From assembly GCF_000016185.1 (NCBI RefSeq), contig NC_011420.2, positions 1,756,501-1,820,500 on the forward strand: a stretch of 64,000 bases of DNA. Reading direction: 5' to 3'. The position numbers and the translations under genes were made by a program. The first letter of the stretch is position 1. Each line of letters starts with the position of its first letter. Below are positions 22,929 to 32,196 of this stretch, piece after piece. Source of the stretch: Rhodospirillum centenum SW (GTDB taxonomy: Bacteria; Pseudomonadota; Alphaproteobacteria; Azospirillales; Azospirillaceae). Under the pieces are notes generated by a model that worked only from the letters and a program-made list of their open reading frames with translations, made no database searches and was not told where the DNA came from.

Positions 22929-25900
22929 ATGCCGTCCACGCCCGATCCGGTTGCTCTGCTGAATGCCTGGCTGGCACTGGAGGCGTTGCAGCCACAGACA
23001 TTCCCGGAGCAGGATGCCCTGATCAGCGACGAGCCGCCGCGCCGGAAGCGTGGGGAACCCCGCAGGGTGCCACCTCGGCTGCTGCTGCCGTTTGATGTCA
23101 GATCCGGCCAGATGCCCTGGACCAGCCCTGCGGGTGACCGGGTGGGGTTGAAGCTCTCCGACGAAGAGACTATCCGCTGGTACTTGCCAGTCGCCTTTGC
23201 CAAGGTCAAACCGGCCGTCGAACTGCTGGTCAGGAATGTCGAGCCGGATGGCCCGGAGCGGGAGCAGGCGTCTGGGGTCGCCGTGCTGGCGTTGGCATCC
23301 TTCGATGAACGGGGTTTCCCATCGTCCAAGGTGCTGCTGTCCAGTTTCGGCTGGGCCTGCGGAGAGGTTCTGGCTGACCGGATATCCGGCTTGCACCGGT
23401 ATGAGGACGTCCAGGACGACCTGTGCCGGGAGATCGGTGACGCGCTGATCGAACGCGACGAGGACGGCTGCCAGATTCCGACGACCAGGCGCGGATTCAT
23501 CCTCGGCATGAGCGCGCTGGAGCGGTGCCTGAACCTGCCGAAGGAAGTGCTCGAGCGACCGCGGGTCGCCATCCGCGTCATCGGGGACGGCGAGAAGGAA
23601 CCGGCCGACATCATCAACAGTTTCTTCCTCCGCGATCTGCACCGCATCCGCACCGTCGTTCAGGCCGGTGGAGGCGGGCCGATGCTGAAAACCTATCTCG
23701 GGAGCCGGCCGCCGTCGCACCGCCGCGACGTGCTGGCCGACAAGGCGCTGCTGGAGGATCTGCTGGCACCGCGACGGCTGCCCCTGGCCCGCTGGCCGGC
23801 TCCGAAGCCCGCCAAGCTGGTGACGTTGCAGCAGGCGGCGGTGAACGCCGCCATGCGCGATCTGGCGGATGGCGGGATACTCTCCATCAACGGGCCGCCC
23901 GGCACAGGCAAGACGACGCTGCTGCGCGACGTAGTCGCTGCCGTGATCCTCGACCGGGCCGACGCGCTGCTCGGGTTCGAAGACCCGGCATCCGCCTTTT
24001 CGTCTGCGGACCTCGTCGCCGAAGGTGGCCGCCGGCAGACGCTCTACAGCCTGGACGCCCGGCTGCGGGGGCGCGGCATTGTAGTCGCCTCCTCGAATAA
24101 CGCCGCCGTGCGGAACGTCAGCGCCGAACTGCCTCTCGCCGGAACGGTGGATTCGGATTTCGCCGTGCGCCATTTTCCCGGCACCGCCGATACTGTTCAC
24201 GGCAAGGCGGAGAGTTGCTGGGGGCTCATCGCCGCGGTGCTCGGCAACATGACCAACCGCACAGAATTCGTCGAGGACGCCTGGTGGCATCCGGATTGGG
24301 GGTTGGAGAAGTACCTTGCCGCCGTGACCGGACGGGTGAAGCGCGACCGTGCGGGCGATCCGCCCCCGACAATCGTCGAGGTCGAGACGCCGCCACGGAG
24401 CAAGGCGGCGGCCATGGAACGCTGGCGCCAGGCTTGCCTTGACTACCGGGAGAAGCGGGCATCGGCCGCGAGCATGCAGGCGTTGCGCGAGCAGATCCGC
24501 ACGGCGCTGTGGACGGCGGCCTCGGTCCAGCAGGCCATGGACGATGCCCATGCGGCGCACCGTGCCGCGGCCGAGGATGCGGACAAGGCACGGGAAACCC
24601 GCCGCGCTGCGGAACTGGCGCTGGCGCGGCTCGACGCCGCGGTCGCCGATGCACGCCGTCTGCTCGACGGCAATACCGCGCTTCAACCGGTTCCTGTTTT
24701 CCGCTGGCTGGGCCTGGATGCCCGCTGGCGGCAACGGCAGGAGGAGGCGATGAACCTCCTGCGGCGCATGCTGGCCGACCAGGAAGCTGCCCGAACCGAA
24801 CTGTCTGCCGCTGGGATCCGGATGGAGACGGCGGACGCACGGGCAAGAACGGCCGAGGCCGCACTGACAGCCAGCCAGGAGCGATGGGCCCAGTTGCGTG
24901 ACCTGGAGGACCGGTGTCCTGAGATCTGCGCCGGCACCCAGCTAGGGCCGTCATTCTGGAGCGGCTCCCACAAAGCCATTCACACTGCCAGCGCCTGGGC
25001 GGACCCTGATTTCACCGCAGCGCGGGATGAGATGTTTGCCGCCGCGATGCGGCTGCACCGCGCGTTCATCGACGCCGCCGCCGGGCCGATGAAGTCGAAC
25101 CTCGGGCTGATGATGGATCACCTCAAGGGCAAGCGCATTCCGTCCGGCGCCGATGCCCATCTTGGCGATCTGTGGGACAGCTTTTTCCTGATGGTCCCGC
25201 TCGTATCGACGACCTTCGCCTCGTTCGACCGGCTGATGGACGGGATGGGCGAGGGAGCGATTGGCTGGCTCATCGTCGATGAAGCCGGTCAGGCGACACC
25301 GCAGGCGGCGGCTGGCGCCGTGTGGCGGTCGCAACGAGCGCTCATCATCGGTGATCCGCTTCAGATCGAACCGGTGTCGAAGGTTCCCACGGGTCTCGTC
25401 CGGGCAATCTGCACCAGCTACGGGGTACACCCCGACCTCTGGGCGGCGCCGCGTGCATCGGCGCAGACCCTCGCCGACGCGGTCAGTCCGCTCATGGCCC
25501 GTATGGGCGCGGGCACCGATGCCCGGGAGATCGGCCTTCCGCTTCTCGTGCATCGTCGCTGCCAGGACCCGATGTTCTCGATCTCGAACGAGATCGCCTA
25601 TGGCGGATTGATGGTGCATGCGGCAGGAGATCCGGCATCCCCCATCGCCGACGCCCTGTCGCCGTGGCTTGCCGGCAGCGCCTGGATCGACGTCCGCTCC
25701 AACGCCGAGAAATGGAGCAAGACGGAAGGCGAAGCGGTCGTCGATCTCCTGCGGAAGCTGAGCCTCCGGGGCATCCGGAAGCCCAGCCTGTATATCATCT
25801 CACCCTTCCGGGTCGTGGCGGACAAGCTCAGGAGTTCTGTACTCAAGAGCGGCGTCCTCGATGAACTGGGCATTGAGGGAAAGAAGCCGAAGGAGGATTG

Positions 25901-26249
25901 GGGGAGGACGCACATCGGAACCGTCCATACCTTCCAGGGCAAGGAGGCGGAGGCCGTGCTGCTGGTCCTGGGGGCCTCGGCGGATACCAGTCGCGGATCG
26001 CGGAACTGGGCGGGCGGGACGCCGAATATCCTGAATGTCGCCGCCACGCGGGCGAAAAAGGTGATGTACATCGTCGGCTCTCACGCAGCCTGGGTCAACA
26101 CCGGGGTGTTCGCCGTCGCGGCCACAGCACTCCCCGTCGTGTCTTGGCCGTTCGATCTGCGTGAAACTCCCGATGAAGGCAATGAACTGCCCTTCGAATT
26201 GGAAGACAGTGCCGACGAGGAGGAAGCCGCCTTGTCATTGGCGGAGTGA
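22929..26249 (+). CDS. Large superfamily 1 (UPF1/DNA2-like) DNA/RNA helicase with coiled-coil insert
   Basis: A 1106-residue protein. The N-terminal ~290 residues match no family I know. The helicase core follows: Walker A GPPGTGKTTLL near residue 322, Walker B VDEAGQATPQAA near 783, GDPLQIEPV near 808, a VHTFQGKEAEAVLLV motif near 1000, and NVAATRAKKVMYIVGS near 1036, as in the AAA_11/AAA_12 pair of UPF1, DNA2 and IGHMBP2. About 450 residues separate motifs I and II; residues roughly 480-640 are Ala/Arg/Glu-rich and likely coiled coil. It stands alone between an IS630 element and a gene-poor stretch. Helicases of this class occur in phage-defence loci, but no nuclease or partner is visible. 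No strong Shine-Dalgarno precedes the ATG. Confidence 0.8.
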   Translation: MPSTPDPVALLNAWLALEALQPQTFPEQDALISDEPPRRKRGEPRRVPPRLLLPFDVRSGQMPWTSPAGDRVGLKLSDEETIRWYLPVAFAKVKPAVELLVRNVEPDGPEREQASGVAVLALASFDERGFPSSKVLLSSFGWACGEVLADRISGLHRYEDVQDDLCREIGDALIERDEDGCQIPTTRRGFILGMSALERCLNLPKEVLERPRVAIRVIGDGEKEPADIINSFFLRDLHRIRTVVQAGGGGPMLKTYLGSRPPSHRRDVLADKALLEDLLAPRRLPLARWPAPKPAKLVTLQQAAVNAAMRDLADGGILSINGPPGTGKTTLLRDVVAAVILDRADALLGFEDPASAFSSADLVAEGGRRQTLYSLDARLRGRGIVVASSNNAAVRNVSAELPLAGTVDSDFAVRHFPGTADTVHGKAESCWGLIAAVLGNMTNRTEFVEDAWWHPDWGLEKYLAAVTGRVKRDRAGDPPPTIVEVETPPRSKAAAMERWRQACLDYREKRASAASMQALREQIRTALWTAASVQQAMDDAHAAHRAAAEDADKARETRRAAELALARLDAAVADARRLLDGNTALQPVPVFRWLGLDARWRQRQEEAMNLLRRMLADQEAARTELSAAGIRMETADARARTAEAALTASQERWAQLRDLEDRCPEICAGTQLGPSFWSGSHKAIHTASAWADPDFTAARDEMFAAAMRLHRAFIDAAAGPMKSNLGLMMDHLKGKRIPSGADAHLGDLWDSFFLMVPLVSTTFASFDRLMDGMGEGAIGWLIVDEAGQATPQAAAGAVWRSQRALIIGDPLQIEPVSKVPTGLVRAICTSYGVHPDLWAAPRASAQTLADAVSPLMARMGAGTDAREIGLPLLVHRRCQDPMFSISNEIAYGGLMVHAAGDPASPIADALSPWLAGSAWIDVRSNAEKWSKTEGEAVVDLLRKLSLRGIRKPSLYIISPFRVVADKLRSSVLKSGVLDELGIEGKKPKEDWGRTHIGTVHTFQGKEAEAVLLVLGASADTSRGSRNWAGGTPNILNVAATRAKKVMYIVGSHAAWVNTGVFAVAATALPVVSWPFDLRETPDEGNELPFELEDSADEEEAALSLAE

Positions 26250-26745
26250 TGTGTTTGCCCGGTCTCTGACACAGAGGTTTGCCGGCGGGGGGAACGCGGC
26301 ATGGTGGCCGCAACCTGCTGTCGGGAGGTGGACATCACCCTTGCAGGGTCAGGACGCAGGATGCCGTGCGCCTTCTAGCGCTCCTTCTCCGGATGGCCGA
26401 TGACGATCACCTTGGCTGAATCCGCCGCGCGCTGATGAATCAATCGCTTGGCATGCATCAGCATGCAGGTTGGCCCGGTTGATCTGCCGTAGGACGGGAG
26501 GGGAACCAGAAACAACTTAGCGTTGTTGCTGTATTTTCGGCCAGCTTCAAACGGTACGGGAAACGGCGTTACACAGAACGATGGTGTCGATTCACCTCGG
26601 CCCTGGCCGGTGAGCATCCGGGACCTGTAGCAGGAACATCCCTTTCCGCCCGGCCTATCTCCTGTCGTTCAGGCTCGGAAGCCGGGTAGAGATACTGAGC
26701 CGACGCGGTTCACCCCCCTCTCCCGATCCCAACCCCGGAGCCTCC
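26250..26745. other. Gene-poor stretch with small dyads, end of the accessory island
   Basis: Nearly 500 bp with visibly lower GC than the flanks around 26400-26600. It contains two perfect dyads, GCATGC-ATCA-GCATGC at 26451-26466 and AACAAC-TTAGC-GTTGTT at 26511-26527. A minus-strand frame at 26375-26617 (80 codons) ends in KVIVIGHPEKER but has no ribosome-binding site or recognisable family; it could be the tail of a decayed gene. I make no gene call here. Confidence 0.5.
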
Positions 26746-28085
26746 ATGCCCCTCTCCTTTCTCTCCCGCCGCCGGCTGCTGCTGGCGGCCCTGGCCGGCG
26801 GGCCGCTGCTGCTGGCGGGGGGTGCCGCGCGAGGCGGCGGGCCGGCGGACGGGCCGGGGACGGACGAGGCCGCGGCCGTGGCGGGGTTGCATGCGGCGCT
26901 GGCGGCGCGGGTGGATGCGGTGCCGGGACAGGGGGCCGTGTTCCTGGCGAGCTACGAACCCGATCCGGCCACCGGGCCGCTGGAGCCGGCGCTGCGCGGC
27001 GCGGCCTTCACCTATGACAACGCGCTGGCAGCCATGGCGCTGCTGGCGCGCGGGGACCGGGCACGGGCGCGGCGGCTGGGGGGCGGCCCTGGCCGCGGCG
27101 GCCGCAGGCGACCGGCACTATGCCGACGGGCCGGGTGCGCAACGCCTACCGCGCCGGCCCTGCGGCCACCCCGCCCCTGCCGCCGGGCTGGTGGGACGCG
27201 GGCAGCGGCATCTGGGCCGAGGACGCGACCATGGTCGGCACCGCCACCGGCAATGTCTGCTGGGCGGCGCTGGCCCTGCTGGCGCTGCACGACGACGCCA
27301 GGCATGCCGGGGATGCCGGGAGCGGCGCCGGAGCCGGAGCGCCCGTCGGAGAAGACTGGCTTGGGGCGGCGCGGCGGCTGCTGGGCTGGGTCGCGGCCAC
27401 AGTGCGCAATCCCGCCGCGGCGGGCGGCTTCGCCGGCGGGTTCCACGGCCACGAGCCGGCGCCGGTGCGGCTGGGCTGGGTCTCCACCGAGCACAACATC
27501 GACGCCTTCGCCGCCTTCTCCTGGCTGGCGCGGGCCACGGGCGAGAGCCGGTGGGAGGCGGAGGCGGCGGAAGCCGGCCGCTTAGTCGCCGCCATGTGGG
27601 ACGCGCAGGCGGCCCGCTTCCTGACCGGCACGCTGCCCGACGGGGTGACGCCCTCGCGCGCCGGCAGCTATCTGGACGCCCAGCTCTGGCCGCTGCTGGC
27701 CTTCCCGGACGGACCGGCGCGCTGGGGCCGGGTGCTGGAGACGGTCGCCGCCACCCACGCGGCGGAGGGCGGGCTGGACTTCAACGGCGACCGCGACGGT
27801 CTCTGGGTCGAGGGCACGGCGCAGGGGGCGCTGGCCTGGCGCCGGGCGGCCCTGGACGGCCGGGTCGAGGCACGGCGGCTGCTGGCGGTCGCCCTGGCCG
27901 AGCGGGCGCCCGGCGGCCTGCTCCAGGCCACGCGGGCGCCGTCCATCAGCACGGGCCTTGCGCTGGGGCCGGACTCCACCGAGCCCGACTTCCGCTACTA
28001 CCGCCGCCCGCACCTGGGCGCCACCGCCTGGGCCGTGCTGGCGGCGGAGGGCTGGAACCCCTTCACCGGGCGCCGGCTGGACTGA
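26746..28085 (+). pseudogene. Six-hairpin glycosidase-like exported protein, interrupted by two frameshifts
   Basis: The start encodes a Tat-like signal (FLSRRRLLLAALAGGPLLL) and an AAFTYDNALAAMALLARGD segment. The coding sense then moves frame at 27078-27083 (six G), continues as AALAAAAAGDRHYADG, moves again at 27128-27130 (three G), and runs on as RVRNAYRAG ... WWDAGSGIWAEDATMVGTAT ... WVSTEHNIDAFAAFSWLARA ... to a stop at 28085. Removing one G at each place restores about 445 codons with an alpha/alpha-toroid pattern seen in glycoside hydrolases and epimerases. It is either a pseudogene or carries two base-calling errors. Substrate unknown. Confidence 0.65.
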
Positions 28086-28145
28086 CGGCGGCGAAGCCGG
28101 CCGGCCCGAGACAGACCGTCAGGGCCGTCAGGGCCAGCGGGGCCG

Positions 28146-29384
28146 TCAGGGCCGGCGGGTCTGCACCGGCACCCGGTCGGGCTCCAGCTCCGCGAAGACG
28201 GAATCGAACAGCATCTCGCGGGCACGGTCCACGATGTCGTCCAGGCTGGGGGTGCGGGCGAACATCTTCTGCGCCCGCTGCCGGATCTCCTCCCGGCCGG
28301 GCAGGTGCGGCAGGTGCAGGTCGGGCATCTGCAACCCGGCCAGCGCCTCCCCCGCCGCGCGGCGGGCCTGGGCGAGGCGGTCCTCCATCCCGCTGCGGCC
28401 GGGCGCGGCGGCCATCGCCTCGCGCAGGCGGGCGGCGATGCGGCCGGTGTCGAAGCTGGCGGCGAGCTGGGCCGCCGCCTTCTCGATCACCTTGCGGCCC
28501 AGCCGCTGCTCGTTCCGCACCACGGACTTCGGCGGCTGGTGCAGGTCCCAGACGATGCCGGCCCAGGAGAGAACCTTGAGGATGTAGTAGGTCGGGTCGT
28601 ACTCCCACCAGCGGAAGCCCTGCCGCGCCGCCGACTGGTAGGCGTGGTGGTTGTTGTGCCAGCCCTCCCCCATCGTCAGGATCGCCAGGAACCAGTTGTT
28701 CCGGCTGTCGTCGCCGGTGACGTAGCGGCGGCGGCCGTGGACATGGGCCAGACTGTTGATGCAGAAGGTCGCGTGGTAGAGCAGCACGGTGCTCCAGAAG
28801 AAGCCGACCACCAGCCCGGACCAGCCGCCCAGCAGGAAGCAGAGCACCGCCAGCGCCACGGCCGGCGCGTTGGCCCAGCGGTTCAGCCAGACCAGTTCCG
28901 GATAGCGGGCGAGGTCGGCCACGACGGACAGGTCCGTATCCTCATGCCGGGGCGTGAAGATCCAGCCGACATGCGCCCGCCAGAACCCGACCTGCCGGGG
29001 CGAATGCACGTCGAATTCGGTATCCGACCAGCGGTGGTGATGGCGGTGCTTCGCCGCCCACCAGAGCACGCCCTTCTGGGTCGTGGACTGCGCCAGCAGG
29101 GCCAGCACGAACTGGAACCAGCGGCTGGTCTTGAAGGCCCGGTGCGAGAAGTAGCGGTGATAGCCGGCGCCGATGGCGAAGATCCGGACGATGTAGAGCA
29201 CGGCGCAGATCGCCAGCGCCTGCCACGTCACGCCGGTCCAGATCGCCGCGATACAGGCGATGTGGACCAGGACGAAGGGGATCGTGGAGGGATAGACGAT
29301 GTCGTCCGGCCCGTATCCGGAGGAGGACGGGTCGGGGCGGCCGGGGTCGGAACGGGGGATGCCGGCAGGGGTGGGAACGGTCAC
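28146..29384 (-). CDS. Acyl-CoA/fatty acid desaturase (delta-9 type)
   Basis: This membrane di-iron enzyme introduces a double bond into saturated acyl chains. The three histidine boxes are present: GYHRYFSHRAF, KHRHHHRWSDTEFDVHSP and GEGWHNNHHAYQSAARQG, with four hydrophobic spans and the C-terminal WWEYDPTYYILK. The GTG at 29384 is chosen because AGGAG stands about ten bases upstream; the frame stays open to 29516 but that part is low-complexity. The protein would be 412 residues, about 100 longer than the catalytic core because of a helical, charged C-terminal tail (residues about 310-412) of unknown role. Confidence 0.9.
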   Translation of the reverse strand: MTVPTPAGIPRSDPGRPDPSSSGYGPDDIVYPSTIPFVLVHIACIAAIWTGVTWQALAICAVLYIVRIFAIGAGYHRYFSHRAFKTSRWFQFVLALLAQSTTQKGVLWWAAKHRHHHRWSDTEFDVHSPRQVGFWRAHVGWIFTPRHEDTDLSVVADLARYPELVWLNRWANAPAVALAVLCFLLGGWSGLVVGFFWSTVLLYHATFCINSLAHVHGRRRYVTGDDSRNNWFLAILTMGEGWHNNHHAYQSAARQGFRWWEYDPTYYILKVLSWAGIVWDLHQPPKSVVRNEQRLGRKVIEKAAAQLAASFDTGRIAARLREAMAAAPGRSGMEDRLAQARRAAGEALAGLQMPDLHLPHLPGREEIRQRAQKMFARTPSLDDIVDRAREMLFDSVFAELEPDRVPVQTRRP

Positions 29385-29549
29385 GGGCGCGGGCTCCTGC
29401 AGAAAGGGGTCCGGGCGTGCCGGCGGGGCACGCGGAAGGGGTGACGCGAGGGGAACCGGCCGCACGGCGGAACAGCATCCGGCACGCAGGCAACTCCCAT
29501 GGGACGGGGAGACCACAGCAACGTCAACACCGGGTATGCGGGGCTATCC

Positions 29550-29694
29550 TTTCGCCCGGCCCCAGGGCCGGGGGCCTTTCGCCCGGCCCCAGGCCGGAGC
29601 CCTTTCGCCCGGCCCCAGGCCGGAGCCCTTTCGCCCGGCCCCAGGCCGGAGGCCTTTCGCCCGGCCCCAGGCCGGGGGGCCTTTCGCCCGGCCC
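29550..29694. repeat. 26-bp tandem repeat, about 5.5 copies, each with an internal dyad
   Basis: Consecutive units begin TTTCGCCCGGCCCCAGGCCG and continue for six or seven more bases; two central units are identical and the others differ by one to three bases or a 1-base length change. Each unit contains the inverted repeat CCGGCC-CCA-GGCCGG, so the array is a row of potential hairpins. It lies 165 bp upstream of the desaturase start codon. Copy number is likely variable. Confidence 0.85.
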
Positions 29695-29955
29695 TCCATG
29701 TCGCCGGCAGCGCCCCCCGGACAGGTGAAACCGCCGCAAGGGCCGGACAAGGGGTCGCGGGGGGCCGAGGTAGTGATATTTCGCACAGCCCGGTAGTGGG
29801 ACTTCTGCCCATCCTCCCGCCGTCGCTGCTGGAACGGAACGGGTCCCCGCCCGTTGTCGCGTTCCACCATCGACGCATGATGCCGGTCCCCAGGGCACTC
29901 GCCCGGGCGGGCCACACGCCACCGATGGCCAGAGGCCACTCAAGGAGAGTCACCG
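29695..29955. other. Intergenic stretch after the 26-bp array
   Basis: About 260 bp with no supported gene. A TGATATTTC AT-rich patch near 29773-29781 could belong to a promoter for the following small gene. I see no other structure. The 165 bp between the array and the desaturase start likewise hold nothing recognisable apart from the desaturase ribosome-binding site. Confidence 0.4.
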
Positions 29956-30288
29956 ATGACGTGCTCCGACACCGCCGATCCGGCGCGCCGACATTTCGTC
30001 GGCGCTGCCGTCCCCCCGACAGAGGAGTCCGGGCCGGCGGTCTATTTCTTCGCGCTGGACAGCACCGGCCGCACCGCCTGGCCCTTCCGCTTCGTGCCGC
30101 TGCCGGGCGGGGACCGGCTGGCGCAGCGCTGGCGCTTCGGGCGCTGGATCGACAGCAGCGAGGCCGCGGCCTTCGCCGACGGCACCGACGACCTCTGGAT
30201 CGAGGCGACGGAGGAGGAGGTGCTGGCCTGGATCGGCCGGCAGTACCGCACCTGCGGCCTGACCAACCGGGAACGGGCGACCGGCTGA
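29956..30288 (+). CDS. Conserved-looking small cytoplasmic protein, unknown function
   Basis: A 110-residue protein with no signal peptide or membrane span. It has a PAVYFFALDSTGRTAWPFRF beta-rich start, a W-x-x-G-R-W-I-D segment and an acidic C-terminal helix (DDLWIEATEEEVLAWIGRQY). The ATG follows AAGGAGAGTCACCG, a good ribosome-binding site. Composition and codon use look like a real gene. I do not recognise the family. Confidence 0.55.
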   Translation: MTCSDTADPARRHFVGAAVPPTEESGPAVYFFALDSTGRTAWPFRFVPLPGGDRLAQRWRFGRWIDSSEAAAFADGTDDLWIEATEEEVLAWIGRQYRTCGLTNRERATG

Positions 30289-30432
30289 CCCGGACCCGCC
30301 GGGAGCGCCGCCGTCTGACGAAGGCCCCGGGAGCACGGCCGGCCCGCCGGTGAACCCGGACCGGGCCGGCGGCGTTTCACCCTCCGGACCGGCCCGCCCA
30401 TGACGGGGCCGGCGTGGAACGGAGGAACGGCG

Positions 30433-30726
30433 ATGGATGATACCGGCGGCACCGGCCCGGCCTCGCCCGGAGCCCCCCCGGGGGAAGACAGCCGGGCCCG
30501 CGATCTGGGTGAACGGGCGGGCGAGGAGGCGCAGGGTCTGCTGCCCGTCATCGGCGATGCGCTGGACGGGTTCTGGGACGGGGTGCGCCTCGTCCCGCCC
30601 GAGACCGGACCCGACGGCGGAACAGAGGCCTACCGCATCGCCTACGAAGTCGGCTCCTTCATCCCCGAGGCGCTGGCCGCGCTCTGGGACTTCCTGGTCG
30701 GCTTCTTCTCTGCCCTGTCCGGTTGA
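30433..30726 (+). CDS. Small acidic protein, unknown function
   Basis: A 97-residue protein: a Gly/Pro/acidic N-terminal half likely disordered, then an amphipathic helical C-terminus (YEVGSFIPEALAALWDFLVG). The ATG at 30433 is chosen because GGAGG stands about eight bases before it; an earlier in-frame ATG at 30400 has none. No domain recognised. It sits between the 110-residue protein and the TRAP operon. Confidence 0.5.
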   Translation: MDDTGGTGPASPGAPPGEDSRARDLGERAGEEAQGLLPVIGDALDGFWDGVRLVPPETGPDGGTEAYRIAYEVGSFIPEALAALWDFLVGFFSALSG

Positions 30727-30890
30727 GCGGAGGCGCCGCGGGTCCGGTAGCTTCTGGAAAATTGGAAAGCACTGAAAAGCAAGTTACGATCCTTCCGGCG
30801 TCGTGAACCGGCCGCAAGGGCCGGACGCTTTCCGGGGGCTGCCTGGACGTCCCCCGGGATGCTGGAACAACGAACGGGAGGACGCATCGC

Positions 30891-32060
30891 ATGTCTGAGG
30901 AACAGCCGAACAAGGGCACGGCAGGCATCACGGCGGGCAGCAGGGCGGGCACCAAGACCGGCCGCAGCAGCCGGCGCCGCTTCCTGGGCGCCGCGGCGGG
31001 GGCCGTGGCGGGCACGGCCGTCGGCGCCGTCGCCATGCCCAACGTCTCGCGGGCACAGAGCACCACCCTGCGCTTCCAGAGCACCTGGCCGGCGCGGGAC
31101 ATCTTCCACGAATTCGCGCAGGACTACGCCGCCAAGGTCAACGCCCTGTCCGGCGGCCGGTTGAAGCTGGACCTGCTGCCGGCCGGCGCCGTGGTGGGGG
31201 CCCTGCAGTTGCAGGACGCCATCATCGCCGGGGCGCTGGACGGCGGCCACAGCGTCACCGCCTACTGGTACGGCAAACACCCCGCCTTCTCCCTGTTCGG
31301 GACGCCGCCGGCCTGGGGCTGGCGGGCCAACCAGATGCTGGGCTGGGTGAAGTACGGCGGCGGTCAGGAGCTGTACACCGAGCTGCTCCAGGACGTGCTG
31401 AAGCTCGATCTCGTCGGCTTCCTCTACGGCCCGATGCCGACCCAGCCGCTGGGCTGGTTCAAGAAGGAGATCACCTCCATCGAGGACATGAAGGGCCTGA
31501 AGTACCGCACGGTGGGGCTGGCGGCCGACCTCTACAAGGAGCTGGGCGTGGCCGTCACCATCATGGGCGGCGGCGACATCGTGCCGGCCATGGACCGCGG
31601 CCTGCTGGACGGGGCGGAGTTCAACAACCCCTCCTCCGACCGGGCGCTGGGCTTCCCCGACGTGTCCAAGGTCTACATGCTGGGCAGCTATCATCAGGCG
31701 GCGGAGAGCTTCGAGGTCATCTTCAACCGGACCAAGTTCCAGGCCCTGCCGAAGGAGCTTCAGACGGTGCTCCAGGCCGCGTCCGAAGCCGCTTCGGCCG
31801 ACATGTCCTGGAAGGCGATGGACCGCTATTCCCGCGACCTGGAGGCCATGAAGGCGGCCGGCGTGAAGGTCTACAAGACCCCGGAGAGCGTGCTGAAGGC
31901 GCAGCTCGCCGCCTGGGACAAGGTGATCGAGGAGAAGTCCAAGGACGCCTTCTTCAAGAAGGTGCTGGACAGCCAGCGCGATTTCGCCAGGCGCGTCGTG
32001 GCGTTCGAACAGGAGTACGAGGTCCGTCAGGATCTCGCCTTCCAGCACTTCTTCGGCTGA
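30891..32060 (+). CDS. dctP: TRAP transporter solute-binding protein (DctP family)
   Basis: The periplasmic receptor of a TRAP transporter. The 389-residue protein begins with a twin-arginine signal (SSRRRFLGAAAGAVAG, residues 26-41) ending near VSRAQS. The mature part shows the family core: TTLRFQSTWPARDIFHEFA, the GLKYRTVGLAADLYKELGV hinge with the Arg that usually salt-bridges a ligand carboxylate, and AMDRGLLDGAEFNNPSSDRALGF. The last segment resembles the TakP/2-oxo-acid binding branch, but the ligand cannot be fixed from sequence. It heads a three-gene operon with the two membrane subunits. Confidence 0.9.
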   Translation: MSEEQPNKGTAGITAGSRAGTKTGRSSRRRFLGAAAGAVAGTAVGAVAMPNVSRAQSTTLRFQSTWPARDIFHEFAQDYAAKVNALSGGRLKLDLLPAGAVVGALQLQDAIIAGALDGGHSVTAYWYGKHPAFSLFGTPPAWGWRANQMLGWVKYGGGQELYTELLQDVLKLDLVGFLYGPMPTQPLGWFKKEITSIEDMKGLKYRTVGLAADLYKELGVAVTIMGGGDIVPAMDRGLLDGAEFNNPSSDRALGFPDVSKVYMLGSYHQAAESFEVIFNRTKFQALPKELQTVLQAASEAASADMSWKAMDRYSRDLEAMKAAGVKVYKTPESVLKAQLAAWDKVIEEKSKDAFFKKVLDSQRDFARRVVAFEQEYEVRQDLAFQHFFG

Positions 32061-32196
32061 GGCCGCAGCGGGTCCGGGGCAGTGCCGGGGCGGTGCCGGC
32101 CGTCGGCGCCGCCCTCCCCCGGCCCCCGCACCGTTCTTCCCTTTCCCGAGTTTCCCGGACACCTTCCGACAAGCCGGCCACAGGCGCGGGGACCCG

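Noticed and set aside
21009-26745. Prophage
   Set aside because: No integrase, capsid, terminase or tail genes are present.
29550-29694. CRISPR array
   Set aside because: The units are directly adjacent with no unique spacers and no cas genes are present.
29524-29953. Repetitive Gly/Pro-rich proteins on the minus strand over the 26-bp array
   Set aside because: Several frames read the same repeat as low-complexity peptides; none has a ribosome-binding site.
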